DNA of 64,000 nucleotides. Source: HIMB114 sp008638005 (GTDB lineage Bacteria > Pseudomonadota > Alphaproteobacteria > Pelagibacterales > Pelagibacteraceae). Each line of letters starts with the position of its first letter. The stretch's first letter is position 1. The notes beneath the pieces are model-generated. The model was given only the letters and a program-made list of their open reading frames with translations, was not told the origin of the DNA and searched no databases. The stretch lies in NCBI GenBank assembly GCA_032681305.1, contig CP136340.1, positions 806,001 through 870,000 of the forward strand, given 5' to 3'. Positions 32,901 to 40,770 of this stretch are shown here, piece by piece. The translations under genes were made by a program, and so were the position numbers.

Positions 32901-32946
32901 AAGGCTGATATGTGTTTTTCTCCCCTGATAACCCAATATCAGCCTT
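32901..32946 (+). repeat. Inverted repeat at the start of the ceramidase-like gene
   Basis: AAGGCTGATA (32901-32910) pairs perfectly with TATCAGCCTT (32937-32946), loop 26 nt. An in-frame GTG at 32912 lies in the loop; the preferred ATG is at 32972. It could fold in mRNA and influence which start is used. Confidence 0.5.
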
Positions 32947-32971
32947 ACCAAACTATGCTATACCCCTATCA

Positions 32972-33595
32972 ATGGATTTATACTGCGAAAGAACATCACT
33001 TAGTTTATTTGATGAGCCTGTAAACATTCTTACAAATTTAGCTTTTTTGGTAGCGGGTTATTATGTGTTTCGTGAATTTATAAAAACAAATACAAAAAAA
33101 AAATATTTAATTTTTCCTATTCTCATTACCTTCATTGGACTGGGTTCATTTGCTTTTCATACACTTCCTAACCGATTGACTTTGTTATCCGATGTCATCC
33201 CTATATTCCTTTTTTCTATTGCTTTAATTTTTTTTATTCAAAAAGATATTATCCAAACGAATCTTTATCAAAGTGTAGCTTGGGTTATTTTATTTTTAAC
33301 TTTATCTTTTTTAGTTGCCCCTAATATTGATTTAAATTTAAATGGTAGTGAAGGTTATCTTCCGAATTACTTTTTTTTACTCGGGTATGTGATTTATTTT
33401 TATTTTAAAAAAGATGCATCATTTAAAAATATGATGATGGCTTTTATCATATTTAATATTTCTCTTTTTTTTAGATCCGTTGATAATTTGGTATGCGCTC
33501 AATTTAATCTTGGAACCCATTTTTTATGGCATATTTTTAATGCAATACTTTTATCTTATTTAGCGCTCATTTTTAAAAATAATGAAAAATCATAA
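32972..33595 (+). CDS. Alkaline-ceramidase-like (CREST superfamily) membrane hydrolase
   Basis: A membrane protein of about 207 residues with seven helices. The start DLYCERTSLSLFDEPVNILTN, spanning residues 2-22, is the family's typical YCER...EPxNxxTN head. Metal-site residues are in GSFAFHTL with LLSDVIPIF (His and Asp), and GTHFLWHIFNA (two His). Members hydrolyse amide-linked lipids at a zinc centre. ATG 32972 puts the YCER motif at the usual distance; a GTG at 32912 would add 20 residues. Ceramide itself is unlikely in this organism, so the substrate is unknown. Confidence 0.78.
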   Translation: MDLYCERTSLSLFDEPVNILTNLAFLVAGYYVFREFIKTNTKKKYLIFPILITFIGLGSFAFHTLPNRLTLLSDVIPIFLFSIALIFFIQKDIIQTNLYQSVAWVILFLTLSFLVAPNIDLNLNGSEGYLPNYFFLLGYVIYFYFKKDASFKNMMMAFIIFNISLFFRSVDNLVCAQFNLGTHFLWHIFNAILLSYLALIFKNNEKS

Positions 33596-33681
33596 TTCTT
33601 TACAACTTCAAATAGAAGATTCACAAAATCTTCATGCAGCAACCATATTTATAACAACAATTTCTGAGATAAGATGGTTAT

Positions 33682-33916
33682 GGATTTTAACAGCCACAAT
33701 CAAAAAAAGTTTGAACTTAATGGTTTATTCCTTTCCCATAGAACAATCATGTTAAGTTCATTTAAAGCCTTTTTCCTTAATGTAGTGTCTTCAAAGGCTT
33801 TAAAAACTTTTTTTTGCCATCTCGATAATTTGATTTTATTTAATGTTTCTGGCGAAAGACGAGTCTCTAACTTCAGCTAGAAGTTAAATAATCAAAACGA
33901 TTGTGGCTGTTAATCC
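33682..33916. repeat. Inverted-repeat element of unknown nature, with internal hairpins
   Basis: Left arm 33682-33701 pairs with right arm 33899-33916: 15 perfect bp, then a 2-nt bulge and 3 more. Inside are TTTAAAGCCTTT (33761-33772) with its complement at 33793-33804 (12 bp), a 9-bp pair (33712-33720 with 33752-33760), and TAACTTC (33868-33874) with GAAGTTA (33880-33886), so a multi-branched fold is possible. The minus strand also has an open frame 33876-33700 whose product reads like protein (for example LSRWQKKVFKAFEDTTLRKK) but has no standard start codon and ends inside the left arm. The whole gap 33596-33909 holds nothing else but a small GAAGATT hairpin (33615-33633). Confidence 0.55.
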
Positions 33917-34107
33917 TGTTCTTCTGAACTGGTATTGGCTCTATTTTCTTTTTCAACTTCGATGAGTTCTTGAGCTTCCAGGGGAACGTCGTCATCTAAT
34001 TCTTCCCAGCTTTTAATTTCATCGACTTCTAAACCTAGTTTTTCAGCCGCATCTTCTACGGTCATGTAAAGGGACTCTAAAGCTTCAATAAAATCTTCGT
34101 AACTCAT
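33910..34107 (-). CDS. Small acidic protein with HTH-like pattern
   Basis: A 65-residue acidic product. The middle VEDAAEKLGLEVDEIKSWEE looks like a Cro-type helix-turn-helix. The C-terminus is Glu-rich and disordered (ENRANTSSEEQD). The stop codon lies in the right arm of the inverted-repeat element. It could be a small transcription factor, or an antitoxin-like protein, but no partner is proven. Confidence 0.6.
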   Translation of the reverse strand: MSYEDFIEALESLYMTVEDAAEKLGLEVDEIKSWEELDDDVPLEAQELIEVEKENRANTSSEEQD

Positions 34108-34213
34108 GAATTTTTTTTAATTACATTAACTATTTAGTTATTTAGAGATTTTTCACAATCCTTAATTAACGCATCGACAACATTAATTTAGAGGCTAAAT
34201 AGATTAAACTTTT

Positions 34214-34621
34214 ATGAAATATATATTCCTGATTGTATTTTTAATTATAAATTTTAAAGCAATCGCTGAAGAAAATAAAAATTATCATTGCAAGGCTCAA
34301 GACTGGAACCAAAATATTAAAATGTCAAAAGAACTGTTTCTTAAAACATCTAACAATAATAACAGAGCCGTTTTGGTCGTGAATTATAAAAGTTTTAACC
34401 AAAATCAAGCCGATGAAGTGTATGCGGTTGACCGTGCTACAAAAGCAGTGAAGTATGAACTCAATTTACAGGCTCATCAAATAGATGCTAAAATTTACAG
34501 AGTCGACTCGGATACCACTGGCGAAGAACATCTTTATAAATCTTATCAGTTAAGGGACCAAACATTAACAGTTTCAAATTACAAAAAACAAAATTTAAAA
34601 TATCTTTGTAAAAAAATTTAA
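34214..34621 (+). CDS. Secreted hypothetical protein
   Basis: Signal peptide (residues 1-18, cut near AIAEE) and a mature part of 117 residues that begins NYHCKAQDW and ends with a second Cys near the C-terminus (LKYLCKKI), which could form a disulfide. The body reads as beta strands (AVLVVNYKSF, AKIYRVDSD, LTVSNYKKQ), like a small beta-barrel. It is convergent with the following gene and overlaps it by 4 nt. No family recognised. Confidence 0.6.
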   Translation: MKYIFLIVFLIINFKAIAEENKNYHCKAQDWNQNIKMSKELFLKTSNNNNRAVLVVNYKSFNQNQADEVYAVDRATKAVKYELNLQAHQIDAKIYRVDSDTTGEEHLYKSYQLRDQTLTVSNYKKQNLKYLCKKI

Positions 34622-34824
34622 GACTGGCAGTCTTTATCGTCACCTTGAGGTAAATACTGAAGATGCCAATGAAAACTTTCTTTACCATTGATAACGGTTG
34701 TTTTGGCAAATCCCATGACTTTTGCTTGTTGAACAACAAAGGGACTGACAAAGCCTTTTAATCCTTCTTCATTAAGTCTAATTTCTTTTTCACTATCTTT
34801 TCCAACAATTCTAATTTTAAACAT
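34618..34824 (-). CDS. Small hypothetical protein, downstream of MFS transporter
   Basis: A 68-residue cytoplasmic protein, mixed alpha/beta (FKIRIVGKD, GFVSPFVVQQAKVMGFAKTT, FHWHLQYLPQGDD). It overlaps the end of the transporter gene by 8 nt in the same direction, so the two are translationally coupled. It looks well coded but I know no family. Confidence 0.62.
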   Translation of the reverse strand: MFKIRIVGKDSEKEIRLNEEGLKGFVSPFVVQQAKVMGFAKTTVINGKESFHWHLQYLPQGDDKDCQS

Positions 34825-36085
34825 TTTCTTTTCTTTCTGTTGGCATTGGATCAGCTTCAGGAGAAAGTTCTAGGGCTAATGGTGAAGTGGCTCTTGGAAT
34901 CGCAACAAATGAAGAGTCTGAAACAATTCCTTTTTTCATAAAAATACGATGTATGCCATAGATGACAGTAATAAGGTGAGTGATTAAAATAAAAATAAAA
35001 AATCCTTCAGGACCATAAAAGTTCATAAAACCAGAACACAGAATTGGACCACAGATGGCGCCTATTCCATATAAAAAATTCAAACCTGCGCCTGCTGAAA
35101 CAATGTTATCTTTTTCAATCAAATCGTTGGTATGTGAAATGCAAAGTGAAAAAATAGGCATCGATAAAAAAGCATAAGCAAAAATTAATAGGTAAAATAA
35201 TAATTTAGAGGCATTTAAATCACCAATCGAGATTGTAAATTGTGAAAGTAAAAATGCAGCGATAGATGCGCCTACGGCAATGACCACAATGACTTTTCTT
35301 CGATCAAAACGATCAGAAATATATCCAATAGGCCACTGTGAAATAGCACCTGAAAAGGTAAACAGAAAAGTTGTAAAAGAAATTTCAAATAAACTAAAGT
35401 TTTTTGAAGCACAATAAACAGCAAGCAAAGTAAATAAAGATGAGATGGCCAGTCCAAATAAAAAACTGGTAACCGTTCCGTAAGGTGAAATTTCATAAAG
35501 TTTTGAAATGGTAATGGCTTTTATTTTTCTAAAAGTTGGTGCTTTTCTTTTCGTTAAAAGAATAGGAATTAAAGCTAAAGACATTAATAAAGAGATAATA
35601 ATAAAAGGTTCATATGCCTTAGGGTTAGTTACAGATAACAAAAACATTCCTGCACCCATTCCGGTATAAATAATCATCATATAGACTGATAATAATTGAC
35701 CCCGTGTTCTGTTATTAGCTCTATCGTTTAACCAGCTCTCCACAATGATATGAATTCCCACAATACAAAATCCACTGATAAATCTTGAAACAAGCCAGGT
35801 ATAAGGGTTAACAAATAGGGCATGCAGTAAAATGACAAAGGAAGCAAGGGATGCAAGGGCTGCAAACACTCGAATATGGCCCACTTTGTAAACAATATTC
35901 GTTAACTTTTGAGCACCCACTAAGTATCCAATATAAAATCCTGACATCATCGCCCCAATTTCAATAAGGTTAAAGTTTTCATACGTTGCCCGAACACCAA
36001 GCAGCGTACCTTGGAGACCATGAGCAATCATCATGAAGGTCAGACCTGTAAAAAGAGCCCATGAATTTTTTAAAACTTTAAACAT
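34817..36085 (-). CDS. Major facilitator superfamily transporter (YcaD-like)
   Basis: A 422-residue protein with twelve predicted helices in two halves, joined by a cytoplasmic loop near residues 180-200 (TKRKAPTFRKIKA). The motif DRANNRTRGQLLSVYMM between helices 4 and 5 and DRFDRRK after helix 8 are MFS signatures. Substrate unknown. It is divergent from the TPP-riboswitch gene, on the opposite strand, so the riboswitch does not control it directly. Confidence 0.85.
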   Translation of the reverse strand: MFKVLKNSWALFTGLTFMMIAHGLQGTLLGVRATYENFNLIEIGAMMSGFYIGYLVGAQKLTNIVYKVGHIRVFAALASLASFVILLHALFVNPYTWLVSRFISGFCIVGIHIIVESWLNDRANNRTRGQLLSVYMMIIYTGMGAGMFLLSVTNPKAYEPFIIISLLMSLALIPILLTKRKAPTFRKIKAITISKLYEISPYGTVTSFLFGLAISSLFTLLAVYCASKNFSLFEISFTTFLFTFSGAISQWPIGYISDRFDRRKVIVVIAVGASIAAFLLSQFTISIGDLNASKLLFYLLIFAYAFLSMPIFSLCISHTNDLIEKDNIVSAGAGLNFLYGIGAICGPILCSGFMNFYGPEGFFIFILITHLITVIYGIHRIFMKKGIVSDSSFVAIPRATSPLALELSPEADPMPTERKENV

Positions 36086-36151
36086 AAATTAGTGCCGCTC
36101 CATAACATTATTATTTTGTTTTCAAACCTTATTTAAATTCATATATTCATG

Positions 36152-36230
36152 AAAGTTTTCAGGGGCGATATTGATATCTGAGATGTACCCTCAAAACCTG
36201 AACAAGGTAATGCTTGCGGAGGGAGAAATA
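36152..36230 (+). promoter_or_regulatory. TPP (THI-box) riboswitch
   Basis: The THI-box core is read in order: TTCAGGGGCG (36158-36167), CTGAGATGTACCCT (36178-36191), ACCTGAAC (36196-36203), CAAGGTAATGCTTGCGG (36203-36219) and GAGGGAG (36218-36224). P3 is a short GATAT/ATATC hairpin, and P5 is CAAG/CTTG. The 3' strand GGAGGGAG overlaps the Shine-Dalgarno of the ATG at 36232, which indicates translational control, with thiamine pyrophosphate closing the ribosome site. Confidence 0.9.
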
Positions 36231-36231
36231 C

Positions 36232-36996
36232 ATGAATTTACCTATTAACAAACAAACTATTTTAATTACTGGCGCTGGAAGAGGACTGGGTTCTGAAATT
36301 GCAAAATCTTTTCATCGTGAAGGGGGAACGGTCATTATCAATTACAGAAAATCTTTTGAGAGCGCTAAACAATTAGCGACTTCATTAGGGGAAAGAGCAA
36401 TCTTAGCCCAGGGGGATGTAAGGAATAAAGATGAACTGGTTAAAATCAAACAAGATTTACAAAAACAAAATATTACCGTTGATACCATTATTCATAATGC
36501 CATTGATGATTATATTTTTAATGGAGATCAAAGAAAAAAGATTGATGAAATCGAATGGTCTGATTTTGAAAAACAAATTCAAACTACACAAAAGGGATTT
36601 CTTAATTTAATTCAAGTTTTCACTCCAGATATGAAAACCAAGCATTTTGGAAGAATGGTAACTATTGGAACAAATTTATTTCAAAATCCGGTGGTTCCTT
36701 ATCATGATTATACGGCTGCAAAAGGAGGATTGTTATCGTTAACAAGAACCTCAGCCATTGATTTGGGTCAACATAACATAACCGTGAATATGGTCTCTGG
36801 GGGATTATTAAAAATTACAGATGCAAGTAAAGCAACACCTGACAGTGTATTTGATTACATTTCATCGATTACTCCACTTCGAAAAGTGACAACCACGCAA
36901 GATATCTCTGATGCTATTTTGTTTTTTGCTTCACCTTGGTCAAGAGCGGTGACTGGACAAAATTTAATTGTCGATGGTGGATTAGTACTAAACTAA
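36232..36996 (+). CDS. SDR-family oxidoreductase under TPP riboswitch control
   Basis: A 254-residue classical SDR (FabG-like). The cofactor motif TGAGRGLG is at residues 13-20, and YHDYTAAKGG at about 157-166 gives the catalytic Tyr and Lys, with the upstream catalytic position held by Thr/Asn in IGTNLF instead of the usual Ser. That substitution is noteworthy. The ATG at 36232 is the true start, being just after the riboswitch; an upstream in-frame TTG lies inside the aptamer. Regulation by TPP argues for a role in thiamine or pyrimidine-precursor (HMP) metabolism, but the reaction is unknown. It ends with convergent overlap of 4 nt. Confidence 0.85.
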   Translation: MNLPINKQTILITGAGRGLGSEIAKSFHREGGTVIINYRKSFESAKQLATSLGERAILAQGDVRNKDELVKIKQDLQKQNITVDTIIHNAIDDYIFNGDQRKKIDEIEWSDFEKQIQTTQKGFLNLIQVFTPDMKTKHFGRMVTIGTNLFQNPVVPYHDYTAAKGGLLSLTRTSAIDLGQHNITVNMVSGGLLKITDASKATPDSVFDYISSITPLRKVTTTQDISDAILFFASPWSRAVTGQNLIVDGGLVLN

Positions 36997-37196
36997 TCAT
37001 TTTTAAATAAAAAAAACTGAATAATAATGTTGTAAATTAAAGCAAAACTAAAGATGTAAAATAAAAAAATAACCCCCCGAGAGTCAAACAAGTAGCCCGT
37101 CGAAGTAATTAAACAAACCAGAATATTAATGGCTAATGCGAGTTTACATTGCGCTCTTTTTTTAAGAAATGAGGATAAAAAATTTCCAGTTTTCAT
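36993..37196 (-). CDS. Two-helix membrane protein, hypothetical
   Basis: A 67-residue protein with hydrophobic helices at about 18-34 and 42-62 and a basic N-terminus (FLKKRAQCK). It overlaps the upstream DUF4864 gene by 4 nt and the SDR end by 4 nt. Unknown family. Confidence 0.55.
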   Translation of the reverse strand: MKTGNFLSSFLKKRAQCKLALAINILVCLITSTGYLFDSRGVIFLFYIFSFALIYNIIIQFFLFKND

Positions 37197-37663
37197 GTTG
37201 AAACCTTGGAATAAGGGATCACATTAACCGTATACCAAAAAGCATTTTTGTTCTCATCTATATAGGTAATAAGCGTCCATAAAAAATTTTCACTTTTTTT
37301 TCCTTTAGTCACTTGAATTAAATAAACCTCATGAAATTGGTCTTGGTGGATGACACCCACTTTTGTTTTTTCATGGTTGAGTAAAATTGCATAATTGTTT
37401 GATTGAATCATGCGAGTAAAATTTTGAAGAGGACCTGTTAATTTTTTGTTTTCAGGATGTGCAAATTCATAGGTTTGAATAATCCCAAGGTTATTTCTTA
37501 ACTTTTTATTATTCTTTAAAGACTGTAACTGAATGTTAAGTACTTGGTAAGCGGTTAGATTGGGACTTGGTTTAATGAGACCTTTGTTGTTACTCAATAA
37601 TCCGGTGATAATAACGGTTAACGAAAAAATGGTTACAAAAATTAAAAATTTAGAATTTTTCAC
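37193..37663 (-). CDS. DUF4864-like membrane-anchored protein
   Basis: A 156-residue protein with an N-terminal membrane helix (residues 5-24), then a periplasmic domain. The pattern FAHPENKKLTGPLQNFTRMI, spanning residues 67-86, followed by YAILLNHEKTKVG and the NAFWYTVNV end, fits DUF4864 proteins. Their function is unknown. It overlaps the downstream small membrane protein gene by 4 nt. Confidence 0.72.
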   Translation of the reverse strand: MKNSKFLIFVTIFSLTVIITGLLSNNKGLIKPSPNLTAYQVLNIQLQSLKNNKKLRNNLGIIQTYEFAHPENKKLTGPLQNFTRMIQSNNYAILLNHEKTKVGVIHQDQFHEVYLIQVTKGKKSENFLWTLITYIDENKNAFWYTVNVIPYSKVST

Positions 37664-37741
37664 AAACTCAATGTAACAAGTGGATGTAAAATTAATATGA
37701 TTTTATTTAACTTTTAGGTTGTAAAATATAAGATGCGTTGA

Positions 37742-37885
37742 ATGAGCGAGGAGCAAAATAAACCAATTATTCAAAAGTGTGAAAAGTGCGGAAAAGAAAA
37801 TGAAACTGTTCACGCTAACTTTCTTTTATATGGTTTTATGGTTTGTGAATCTTGTAAAATATCAGAAACGTTATTTCCAGTTTAA
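37742..37885 (+). CDS. 47-residue zinc-ribbon-like protein
   Basis: ATG at 37742, ending in a TAATG overlap with the next gene. It has CEKCGKEN and a later CESCK, giving a CxxC...CxxC set at residues 13-16 and 35-38 that would bind one zinc ion. Such rubredoxin-like knuckles are common in small nucleic-acid- or protein-binding proteins. No exact family is known to me. Confidence 0.6.
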   Translation: MSEEQNKPIIQKCEKCGKENETVHANFLLYGFMVCESCKISETLFPV

Positions 37886-38301
37886 TGAGCAATATTGAAG
37901 TTCCACATCATCTTTTAGCCAGTCAGTTATTAACTGAATTAGAAAAAGATCAAAAATTTATCATTGAGCTTCGTGAGGCCTCTAATGTTTTTTTAGAAAA
38001 ATCAGTTGAGACCTATTATGATTTTTATTTTAAAGGAAAACGTGGAAGTCAATTTAACTGTATCATCTTTTATTTTCCTGAACCCAGACAATCAGATATC
38101 GGATTATTTATTGAAGACAGTCCTTTCCATTTATATTTAAAGGCGGATCACAATGTGATTGAAATGGAGGATCAAACAAGTTTTAAAATGACAAGGTCAT
38201 TTATACCTAAAAATAACAAAGCTTTTTCAAAAGATGAAATCAACGAAATTAAAAAAGTTTATTTAAAAGCAATTTATAAAACAGCTGAAATTGTTTATTG
38301 A
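37885..38301 (+). CDS. Hypothetical protein, 138 residues
   Basis: Start ATG in TAATG overlap with the zinc-ribbon gene, so likely the second gene of a two-gene unit. Soluble, mixed alpha/beta: an N-terminal helical part with LLASQLLTELEKDQKF, then beta strands (FNCIIFYFP, PFHLYLKA) and a C-terminal helical end. Not recognised. Confidence 0.62.
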   Translation: MSNIEVPHHLLASQLLTELEKDQKFIIELREASNVFLEKSVETYYDFYFKGKRGSQFNCIIFYFPEPRQSDIGLFIEDSPFHLYLKADHNVIEMEDQTSFKMTRSFIPKNNKAFSKDEINEIKKVYLKAIYKTAEIVY

Positions 38302-38311
38302 TGTTTTTGCA

Positions 38312-38416
38312 ACTTTAAGTTTAAAGTAAAAAAGTTTTATTTAACATTATTTTTAATAGCAATAAAAAATTGATTCAACTTTAAAGTTATAAGAAATATT
38401 TCTTTAAAGAAATATT
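38312..38416. repeat. Three palindromes sharing a CTTTAA core upstream of the DUF839-like operon
   Basis: A 16-nt inverted repeat at 38312-38327 (arms ACTTTAA/TTAAAGT), a 12-nt palindrome AACTTTAAAGTT at 38377-38388 and a 22-nt perfect palindrome at 38395-38416 centred on CTTTAAAG. Their repeated core in one 127-nt gap suggests protein-binding sites or hairpins; no known regulator is identified. Confidence 0.45.
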
Positions 38417-38428
38417 CACCGAACATTA

Positions 38429-38644
38429 ATGATTAATTTTAAAAACTTTGAGTATAAGTTGTCTAATAAAACTATGTATATTTATTATTGTAGTATGTAT
38501 CCGAGTAATGATGAAGATCAAATCGTACTTGGCGACTTTTACAAACAAAATAGTGTTACAAAAAACGAAAAACAACTCATTATCGATCAGTTTGGATATA
38601 ACGCGCTTCAAATCGAAAATCTAAGGAAATCAAATGAAATATAA
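38429..38644 (+). CDS. Small hypothetical protein, 71 residues
   Basis: A soluble 71-residue frame whose end overlaps the next gene by 11 nt. It is rich in Asn and Tyr (NKTMYIYYCSMYPSNDED) and lacks a signal. Coupling with the secreted 703-residue gene gives moderate support. No family known. Confidence 0.45.
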   Translation: MINFKNFEYKLSNKTMYIYYCSMYPSNDEDQIVLGDFYKQNSVTKNEKQLIIDQFGYNALQIENLRKSNEI

Positions 38645-40745
38645 ATTAATCAAAACTTCTTTAATCATATTATCTCTATCATCTTCAACGGCCCTTTCGA
38701 AAGATAAATTTAGTATCGGTGAAATATCAGCTTTAATCGCTGAGTCTTCATCGGGAAAAAACATTCAGCTCGTGGATGGTAAAGGGGGTGTCACCAATTT
38801 CCCTTATATTAATAAAATGAAGGCTATCGCAACAGTTGGTGAAATAGATAAAAAAAATGGAAAAGCATTAACGGGCTATCCAGATGGAAATGCAGCTTGG
38901 CTGCACGATGATCAAACCATTCGGGTCGCTTATCAAAGTGAATCTTATGCAACCATGAGTCAGGAAACATATCCATGGAGAATGAAAAGTGGTGTAAGCT
39001 TTACAGGTTCTCATATCCATTACATTGATTATAACCGATCTCAATTTGCTGATTTTATCAAAACAAGCAATAATGCAAGTAGTATGGTTAAGCGCTCAGG
39101 TCATTTGTTTGACAGAGTTTATAATCAGTTTGGTGTTGAAGTTATGCCAAAAGATGAAAATATCCCTTTCGCAACTTGGGGTAATCAAACATTGCCAGAT
39201 GGAACGCTTGTAGAGTTTGATGATAAATTTAAATTAAATAAAGCTGATTATTTCTTTCAATCTTTTTGCGGTGCTTGGTACGAACAAGCCAACCGATACG
39301 GTGAAGGTATTGGATTTGCCGACGATGTATGGCTGACTGCTGAGGAATGGAATATAAAAAAAATGTTTAAAGACTCCGGTATCGATACAGGAGATACAAT
39401 GGGTTTAGCTTCAGTGGTTGTCGATTTGAAAAATAGAATTGCTTACACCGCTCCTGCTCTGGGTCAGTCAGGTTACGAAAAAATTATGCCTATCAACTCA
39501 AAGCACAAAGATTATGTTGTCTTGGTACTTGCAGGTTATAACCATGGTGTAGAGCCTGCACCCTTAAAAATTTATGTTGGAAAAAAACATGCCGATGCTT
39601 TTGGTTTTAAAATAAATTACGATCAAGCTTCTGAAAGAGATAAATTTCTTGCAAGAAATGGTCTTCTTTATGGAAAAATTTATGGAATGGCTCTAGAAAA
39701 CAGCGAGTTTGCTAATCTTGGAATCAGTACAATCGATTTACAATCCAAGATGTTTGATAATTATTTAATGGATCAAAATGCTCCAAATAATTTTAATGTA
39801 AGATTTTATCCAACCAGTTATCAGTGGGAAGGTTGGACGATTCCTGTTTCTGTAAATCAAACTGAAGTTTTGAAATGGCAAGATCCAAATGAACAACCAG
39901 AAAATTATACGTTCTTTGTTGGAGACTCAAAAACTGAACATCCTGCTGTTGATCCTGATATCAAAAATCAAAGATGGTTACAAAATATGACTCATGAAGG
40001 TGGATTGGTTGGTTTTGAGCTTACGGATTTTTTAAATGAAATTAATAAAGCAAAGGGCGAACTTCCAGAATTTGTATCTGCCAAAGCTACTCGACTCGTT
40101 GCTTCTTACGATGGTGCATTAACACTTGATGTTGGTAATCAGGGGGAAAAACATACATCCGGAACTCACGCAACTGATAAAAAAGGTATTGCAAAAATGA
40201 CAGCACCTGATGGGTTATACTGGTCGAAAACGACTGATGGTGACGTTGTGATTGTTGATGAGGATTCAGGAAACAGTGAAGGTGAAAGAAAATATTCGCT
40301 CGTTTTAAATTCAGATACTTTTAATTTAATGAATCCTGGTAAAGGTTATTTTTTAGCTCAAGCGGGGGGAAAAAATAATCCAAGAGCTAAAGCTCAAACG
40401 GCTGTTTACCCTGGTAGTTTTAAAAAAGCTAAAAGCTCAGAATTTTCAGGAAGCTGGAATATTACTGCTTTGGTAAAAAAGAAAGGACCTTTTGGTATCA
40501 TGGGTTTTCATACCATGGATGAATTAAAAGGAACGGGTATGGAGAAAGTTAATCAATCAACCCCCTTATCAGAATCGTTATTTTTAGGTGTGGTTCAACA
40601 CAGTGGAGAGCAGCCTAAAGTTGCTCATAGCGACCTCGACGTTGATAATGGAGGTCAACTATTTATCTTTAATATGAATTTACCCAATGAAGCTATGATG
40701 GCTGAAATGCCAAACGATGAGAGGAAAAAGTTAGCTAAAAAATAA
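38634..40745 (+). CDS. Secreted DUF839/PhoX-like protein
   Basis: A 703-residue protein with a signal peptide (residues 1-22). The pattern PDGLYWSKTTDGDVVIVDE, the APLKIYVGKKH segment and the repeated glycine-rich strands are like the DUF839/PhoX group of beta-propeller phosphatases, but the canonical PhoX cofactor motifs are not all identifiable, so the call is tentative. It could be a calcium- and iron-dependent phosphatase or a distant relative. The next gene is a phytase-like propeller. It has few cysteines (one in FCGAW) and a Met/Asp/Glu-rich end. Confidence 0.5.
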   Translation: MKYKLIKTSLIILSLSSSTALSKDKFSIGEISALIAESSSGKNIQLVDGKGGVTNFPYINKMKAIATVGEIDKKNGKALTGYPDGNAAWLHDDQTIRVAYQSESYATMSQETYPWRMKSGVSFTGSHIHYIDYNRSQFADFIKTSNNASSMVKRSGHLFDRVYNQFGVEVMPKDENIPFATWGNQTLPDGTLVEFDDKFKLNKADYFFQSFCGAWYEQANRYGEGIGFADDVWLTAEEWNIKKMFKDSGIDTGDTMGLASVVVDLKNRIAYTAPALGQSGYEKIMPINSKHKDYVVLVLAGYNHGVEPAPLKIYVGKKHADAFGFKINYDQASERDKFLARNGLLYGKIYGMALENSEFANLGISTIDLQSKMFDNYLMDQNAPNNFNVRFYPTSYQWEGWTIPVSVNQTEVLKWQDPNEQPENYTFFVGDSKTEHPAVDPDIKNQRWLQNMTHEGGLVGFELTDFLNEINKAKGELPEFVSAKATRLVASYDGALTLDVGNQGEKHTSGTHATDKKGIAKMTAPDGLYWSKTTDGDVVIVDEDSGNSEGERKYSLVLNSDTFNLMNPGKGYFLAQAGGKNNPRAKAQTAVYPGSFKKAKSSEFSGSWNITALVKKKGPFGIMGFHTMDELKGTGMEKVNQSTPLSESLFLGVVQHSGEQPKVAHSDLDVDNGGQLFIFNMNLPNEAMMAEMPNDERKKLAKK

Positions 40746-40770
40746 AATCATTCACTGCTAAAACAATGTC

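Noticed and set aside
33582..33755. Frame of 57 codons overlapping the ceramidase-like stop and the left repeat arm
   Set aside because: No recognisable domain and no ribosome site; it runs into the repeat arm. Could be decayed, but not supportable as a gene.
33674..33880. Plus-strand frame of 68 codons within the inverted-repeat element
   Set aside because: It is the complement of the better-looking minus-strand frame and has no ribosome site.
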